DNA from: Kastovskya adunca ATA6-11-RM4
Lineage (GTDB): Bacteria; Cyanobacteriota; Cyanobacteriia; Cyanobacteriales; Coleofasciculaceae
Assembly (NCBI GenBank): GCA_019359445.1
Contig: JAHHHJ010000010.1
Span: forward strand, 62,001 to 126,000
Direction of reading: 5' to 3'
DNA: 64,000 bases
The notes under the pieces are model-generated. The model searched no databases and had not been told where the DNA came from. It was given only the letters and a program-made list of their open reading frames with translations. The first letter of the stretch is position 1. Every line of letters starts with the position of its first letter. Below, piece by piece: positions 60,794 to 64,000 of this stretch. Made by a program: the position numbers and the translations under genes.

Positions 60794-61063
60794 ATGCCTC
60801 CTCGTTGGCCCCGCAAACCCGATCGCGCAGACCCCGATTATCGCCGCTTAGATGACCGGATGAACTTTGCTATACATGTGGCAATATTTGCCCTGTTTAA
60901 TTCTGGCATGTGGTTTTTTAGAACCCTAAAGTATGCCGACTGGCAATGGTCTTATTTAATGACAGGCATATGGGGCGCAATCCTTTTGGGTCACGCCATC
61001 TATGTTTTTGCGATCGCTGATTATTCTCCCCTACCTGCCAAAGATACAGGGACGAAGAAATAA
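60794..61063 (+). CDS. 2TM-domain small membrane protein
   Basis: The 89-residue protein has a polar start (MPPRWPRKPDRADPDYRRLD), two hydrophobic helices (about 26-43 and 54-72) and a short tail. The layout and the RMNFAIHVAIFALFNSGMWF segment resemble 2TM-domain proteins of unknown function. It lies 34 bp upstream of the DUF3181 gene. Confidence 0.75.
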   Translation: MPPRWPRKPDRADPDYRRLDDRMNFAIHVAIFALFNSGMWFFRTLKYADWQWSYLMTGIWGAILLGHAIYVFAIADYSPLPAKDTGTKK

Positions 61064-61097
61064 ACCGACATTATCTCAATAAAAATGGTGAAGTCCT

Positions 61098-61406
61098 ATG
61101 GTTAACCAAATCCCTACCGAAGCAATCGAAAAACTCGCCGCTGAGATTGGTCAAAATATTTACATGGATATTGCCAAATGGCATCTCTATTTGTCTGATG
61201 CCCACTTAGCTGTCGCGATCGCAGAACGCGTCTATCCGATGCTCAGTAGTGGCAGTCTAGACGAAAGCAAAGTGCTAGAGATGCTCGGAGATATCCCAGT
61301 CTCCCTAGGTGGTGGTAAGCGAGAAGTTCCTTTAATCGATATGCTACCCACACGCTGCCAGGTAAACTTGATCGATCTTCTCGAAGAGTATCAACGAAAT
61401 ATGTAG
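61098..61406 (+). CDS. DUF3181-family protein
   Basis: The 102-residue soluble protein starts MVNQIPTEAIEKLAAEIGQN and contains WHLYLSDAHLAVAIAERVYP and PLIDMLPTRCQVNLIDLLEE, matching the cyanobacterial and plastid-lineage DUF3181 family. Function is unknown. Length equals the family norm. Confidence 0.9.
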   Translation: MVNQIPTEAIEKLAAEIGQNIYMDIAKWHLYLSDAHLAVAIAERVYPMLSSGSLDESKVLEMLGDIPVSLGGGKREVPLIDMLPTRCQVNLIDLLEEYQRNM

Positions 61407-61412
61407 CCTCAA

Positions 61413-61440
61413 GGGGGCTGGGGAGAAATTTCCAGCCCTC
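61413..61440. terminator. Hairpin between convergent DUF3181 and urtE genes
   Basis: GGGCTGG (61415-61421) pairs with CCAGCCC (61432-61438). It lies 7 bp past the DUF3181 stop. It lacks a good T-tract on either strand. Confidence 0.45.
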
Positions 61441-61529
61441 TTCCTTTCTCCTGTCCTAACCAAACTAGCGATCGCTACACAGCAAAGTTCTGAGTGTTGC
61501 AGAGCGATGCGGAGCGACTACGAGGCATC

Positions 61530-62231
61530 TTACACCGCCAAAAACTTCTGAATCACATCCTGACTCAACTCGCTTGTTGAACCCGAAGCCACAATCCCGC
61601 CTTTTTGCATCGCGTAATACTTATCCGCTTGTCGGACAAAGTGCAGGTGCTGTTCAACTAATAAAACAGAAATCCCAGTTGATTCCACAATGCCACGGAC
61701 AGCGGCTTCGATTTCCAGGATGATTGAAGGTTGAATCCCTTCCGTGGGTTCATCCAGAACGAGTAAGCGGGGTTTTCCCATTAAGGCGCGGGCGATCGCT
61801 AACTGCTGTTGTTGTCCGCCACTCAAGTCACCCCCCATCCGCGACAGCATTGATTTTAAGACAGGAAACAGCGCAAAAATTTCATCAGGGATTTCCATCT
61901 TGCCGTTTCTTCCACTGCGACGCGCCTCTAAACCCAGCCATAAATTTTCCTTTACCGTCAAGCGAGGAATAATCTCTCGCCCTTGAGGAACATACCCAAT
62001 TCCCATTCTTGCCCGTTGATCAGGGGATTTGTTGGCAATCGATTCCCCAGCAAAAGCGATCGCCCCTGTGCGGGCTTTAAGTAGCCCCATAATAGCTTTG
62101 AGGAGTGTTGTTTTGCCGACACCGTTGCGCCCGATGAGGCACACCATTTGTCCTGCGGGTACGTTTAGATCGACATTGCGGAGAATATGACTTTCGCCGT
62201 AGTAAACATTTAAATCAGAAATTTGCAGCAT
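61530..62231 (-). CDS. urtE: Urea ABC transporter ATP-binding protein UrtE
   Basis: I start at ATG 62231 (MLQISDLNVYYGESHILRNV, 233 residues), the normal UrtE N-terminus; a start at 62261 would add ten residues. Walker A is IGRNGVGKTT (K40), and GYVPQGREIIPRLTVKENLW, LSGGQQQQLAIARALM and LLVLDEPTEGIQPSI are typical of UrtE within the LivF-like group. It energises high-affinity urea uptake with UrtABCD. It is separated from urtD by an inserted 388-bp gap that holds a small opposite-strand frame. Distinguishing UrtE from a LivF paralogue relies on sequence memory and the urtC/urtD neighbours. Confidence 0.88.
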   Translation of the reverse strand: MLQISDLNVYYGESHILRNVDLNVPAGQMVCLIGRNGVGKTTLLKAIMGLLKARTGAIAFAGESIANKSPDQRARMGIGYVPQGREIIPRLTVKENLWLGLEARRSGRNGKMEIPDEIFALFPVLKSMLSRMGGDLSGGQQQQLAIARALMGKPRLLVLDEPTEGIQPSIILEIEAAVRGIVESTGISVLLVEQHLHFVRQADKYYAMQKGGIVASGSTSELSQDVIQKFLAV

Positions 62232-62355
62232 GAGTAAAGATGGGGATAGGGCTAAGTTCAAAAGCGATCGCTCTATCGGTTGGAGCTATTATTTGTACCT
62301 CAGTTGAATGTTTTTACAGACTTGCCAAGAGCCAAACTAAGGGAGTACTTTTCTT

Positions 62356-62592
62356 GTGGGTGAGAACAATCGATTTCCGTTAACGCTCATAGAGAGTTTG
62401 AGTCTTTTATTTCTGCTGCTGTCTCCAGGACTGGTAGTAATCTATTCTCTAGTTATCAGTTTTCCAACACTTTGGCTGTGGAACTGGTTAATGCCAGATA
62501 TTTTTGGGTTGCCGCAGATTTCCTGGCTTCAGGCGCTGGGTCTATGTCTTTTAGCAAAATTGCTATTTCCTCTTCCTCCCAGTCCTCAGTAG
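62356..62592 (+). CDS. Small hydrophobic protein, opposite strand within urt cluster
   Basis: The 78-codon frame starts at GTG 62356 and has two hydrophobic segments (about residues 10-37 and 60-72) separated by LWLWNWLMPDIFGLPQISWL. That WNWLMPxIFGLPxI stretch resembles uncharacterised small bacterial membrane proteins, so I think it is a real gene. It fills most of the 388-bp spacer between urtD and urtE but runs opposite to them. Function unknown. Confidence 0.6.
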   Translation: MGENNRFPLTLIESLSLLFLLLSPGLVVIYSLVISFPTLWLWNWLMPDIFGLPQISWLQALGLCLLAKLLFPLPPSPQ

Positions 62593-62618
62593 CCGTCTCT
62601 AGAACGCTGTTTTCATCT

Positions 62619-63377
62619 CTAAGGAAGTGAAGTTTCTAAGGGTTCGCCGAGGTAAACTTCAATCACGCGCGGATCGTTTTGGACTTCTTCGATAGTGCCT
62701 TCACACAGCACAGAACCTTCGTGCAATACAGTTACTTTCCGGGCAATCTGGCGCACGAACTCCATATCGTGTTCGATGACTAAGATCGAGTGACTTTCTG
62801 CCAGCGCGAGGAGGAGATTGCCGACATTTTCCGTTTCTTCATCTGTCAACCCCGCCACAGGTTCATCGATGAGTAACAAGTCTGGCGACTGGGCGACTAA
62901 CATGCCAATTTCTAAACGTTGCTTTTCGCCGTGAGAAAGTAAAGCCGCCGGAAAATCAGCCTTCACCTCTAAGCCAACAGTTTCTAGCAATCCTACAACC
63001 CGGCGGCGATCGCTAGATGATGGACGCTCAAACAACGTAGCAAAGACATTTTTATGGCGGGTGCAGGCTAAATCTAGATTTTCCCGCACCGTCAGATTCA
63101 AATACACTCGCGGCGTCTGGAACTTGCGCCCAATTCCCAAACGAGAAATTTCGTCTTCCGGTAAGCGTCGGAGATTGCGCCCCTTAAACAACACCCGCCC
63201 CTGAGTCGGCTGCACCTTCCCAGTAATCGCATCCAGAAACGTCGTTTTCCCCGCCCCATTCGGCCCAATCACCACCCGCAACTCCCCAACATCCATACTG
63301 AAGTTCAGGTCATTGAGCGCCTTAAACCCATCAAAACTAACCGTTACATGCTCTGTTTCTAAAATTTTCCCCTTCAA
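62619..63377 (-). CDS. urtD: Urea ABC transporter ATP-binding protein UrtD
   Basis: The 252-residue protein starts MKGKILETEHVTVSFDGFKA and has Walker A IGPNGAGKTT (K44), LSHGEKQRLEIGMLVAQSPD and LLLIDEPVAGLTDEETENVG, typical of UrtD in the LivG-like group. The C-terminus VQNDPRVIEVYLGE is the family ending. With UrtE it drives urea uptake through the UrtB/UrtC permeases. It lies 60 bp downstream of urtC on the same strand. Confidence 0.92.
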   Translation of the reverse strand: MKGKILETEHVTVSFDGFKALNDLNFSMDVGELRVVIGPNGAGKTTFLDAITGKVQPTQGRVLFKGRNLRRLPEDEISRLGIGRKFQTPRVYLNLTVRENLDLACTRHKNVFATLFERPSSSDRRRVVGLLETVGLEVKADFPAALLSHGEKQRLEIGMLVAQSPDLLLIDEPVAGLTDEETENVGNLLLALAESHSILVIEHDMEFVRQIARKVTVLHEGSVLCEGTIEEVQNDPRVIEVYLGEPLETSLP

Positions 63378-63437
63378 ATCCCCCGCCCTCTCTTCTCTGT
63401 TCTCAGTGTCCTCTGCGTGCGTGTAGTTCGTTAACTT

Positions 63438-64000
63438 CTAACGCTCCAACTCCTCACGTTCCCGCTGCACCTCCGGGTCTTCCTCCAAACTGGGGTAAGT
63501 AATAACCTGCCTGCGACCTGCAAAAAGCGATCGCCCCCATTCCATCCCCTGAGATCGGCACCAGCCAACTATTCCATCCGGTAGCACCGTCACCACAATT
63601 AAAAACAGCGCCCCCTGGAAAAACAGCCAACTTTCCGCATAATCCTCACTCAAACGAGTTCTGGCAAAATTTACCACCAGCGCCCCTAAAATCGCTCCGA
63701 CAAGCGTGCCACGACCGCCCACAGCTACCCAAATCACCATCTCAATCGAAAAAGCAATATCCATCGCTTTGGGGGAAATGATGCCCGTTTGCAGCGTAAA
63801 CATTGCTCCGGCAATCCCAGCTAATGCCGCCGAAATCGCAAACACCAAAACCTTAAATCCGGTGGGATTGTAGCCTGTAAAACGCACCCGGCTTTCGTCA
63901 TCGCGAATCGCCACCAGCAACCGCCCAAAGCGCCCTCTGGTCAGCCAACGAGACAATGCATAAGCAGCGATTAAAAGCAATACCGTTACGGTGTAAAAAA
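63438..64000 (-). CDS. urtC: Urea ABC transporter permease UrtC, C-terminal part (cut by window edge)
   Basis: About 186 codons are present and the frame is open to the window edge; an internal TTG at 63980 is not the start. VAIRDDESRVRFTGYNPTGF, the helices after it, and IEMVIWVAVGGRGTLVGAIL match the LivM/UrtC permease family, with UrtC-like WLFFQGALFLIVVTVLPDGI near the end. It forms the membrane channel with UrtB. The C-terminus has an unusual charged tail, GRRQVITYPSLEEDPEVQRE. Confidence 0.9.
   Translation of the reverse strand, partial: FYTVTVLLLIAAYALSRWLTRGRFGRLLVAIRDDESRVRFTGYNPTGFKVLVFAISAALAGIAGAMFTLQTGIISPKAMDIAFSIEMVIWVAVGGRGTLVGAILGALVVNFARTRLSEDYAESWLFFQGALFLIVVTVLPDGIVGWCRSQGMEWGRSLFAGRRQVITYPSLEEDPEVQREREELER

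Overview
The window is from a cyanobacterial chromosome, most likely a filamentous or otherwise large-genome species. Evidence: the octamer GCGATCGC (HIP1) recurs throughout in genes and spacers, and short heptamer/octamer tandem repeats fill many spacers. The gene content also fits: a radical SAM protein of the photosystem II high-light type, a DesD-like acyl-lipid desaturase, a DUF3181 protein, an SLH-domain outer-membrane protein, a urea ABC transporter (urtCDE) and a DICT-domain sensor. I cannot name the species. LAYOUT. 1-10.4 kb is mixed housekeeping and regulation: the 3' end of murJ, a pentapeptide-repeat protein, a DICT/HD-GYP-like protein, a radical SAM enzyme, an Rpn-type nuclease, ychF, a PLP-dependent Orn/Lys/Arg decarboxylase and an RlaP-type nucleotidyltransferase with a clear promoter and a 24-bp perfect palindrome. 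10.8-39.6 kb is a surface-polysaccharide locus: a tyrosine autokinase (Wzc-like) and export protein (Wza-like) on the minus strand, then on the plus strand an SLH porin-like protein, a small exported protein, an ABC exporter (Wzm/Wzt-like), ten glycosyltransferases, three FkbM and two other methyltransferases, a Wzy/O-antigen-ligase-like membrane protein, a YdcF protein and an SGNH/GDSL esterase. Two genes here are broken: a truncated hexapeptide acyltransferase and a frameshifted Uma2 nuclease. 39.7-49.5 kb holds carbohydrate and core metabolism: a clan GH-A glycosidase, an MBL hydrolase, aroC, a GH31 alpha-glucosidase, an adenosine-deaminase-family protein, purA and rplY. 49.5-52.4 kb is a small accessory patch: two GNAT acetyltransferases, a BrnT/BrnA toxin-antitoxin pair with a frameshifted toxin, a serine-protease remnant and a ribbon-helix-helix-like protein, interspersed with attC-like imperfect palindromes. 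No integrase is visible, so it resembles a CALIN (attC cluster lacking an integron integrase). 52.4-61.5 kb holds an APH/P-loop kinase fusion, small membrane proteins, a second YdcF protein, an NlpC/P60 endopeptidase, the desaturase, an MFS transporter, tRNA-Arg(ACG), moaC and DUF3181. 61.5-64 kb is urtE, urtD and the 3' part of urtC, all minus strand. HOW IT WORKS TOGETHER. The main module is the glycan locus: glycosyltransferases build and methyltransferases decorate a chain, Wzm/Wzt and/or the Wzy-like protein polymerise or export it, Wza/Wzc control its passage through the envelope, and the SLH protein anchors or channels it at the outer membrane. The parts most worth checking are the attC-like patch near 50-52 kb and the palindrome-controlled RlaP gene near 9.3 kb. 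I saw no rRNA, CRISPR array or intact insertion sequence.
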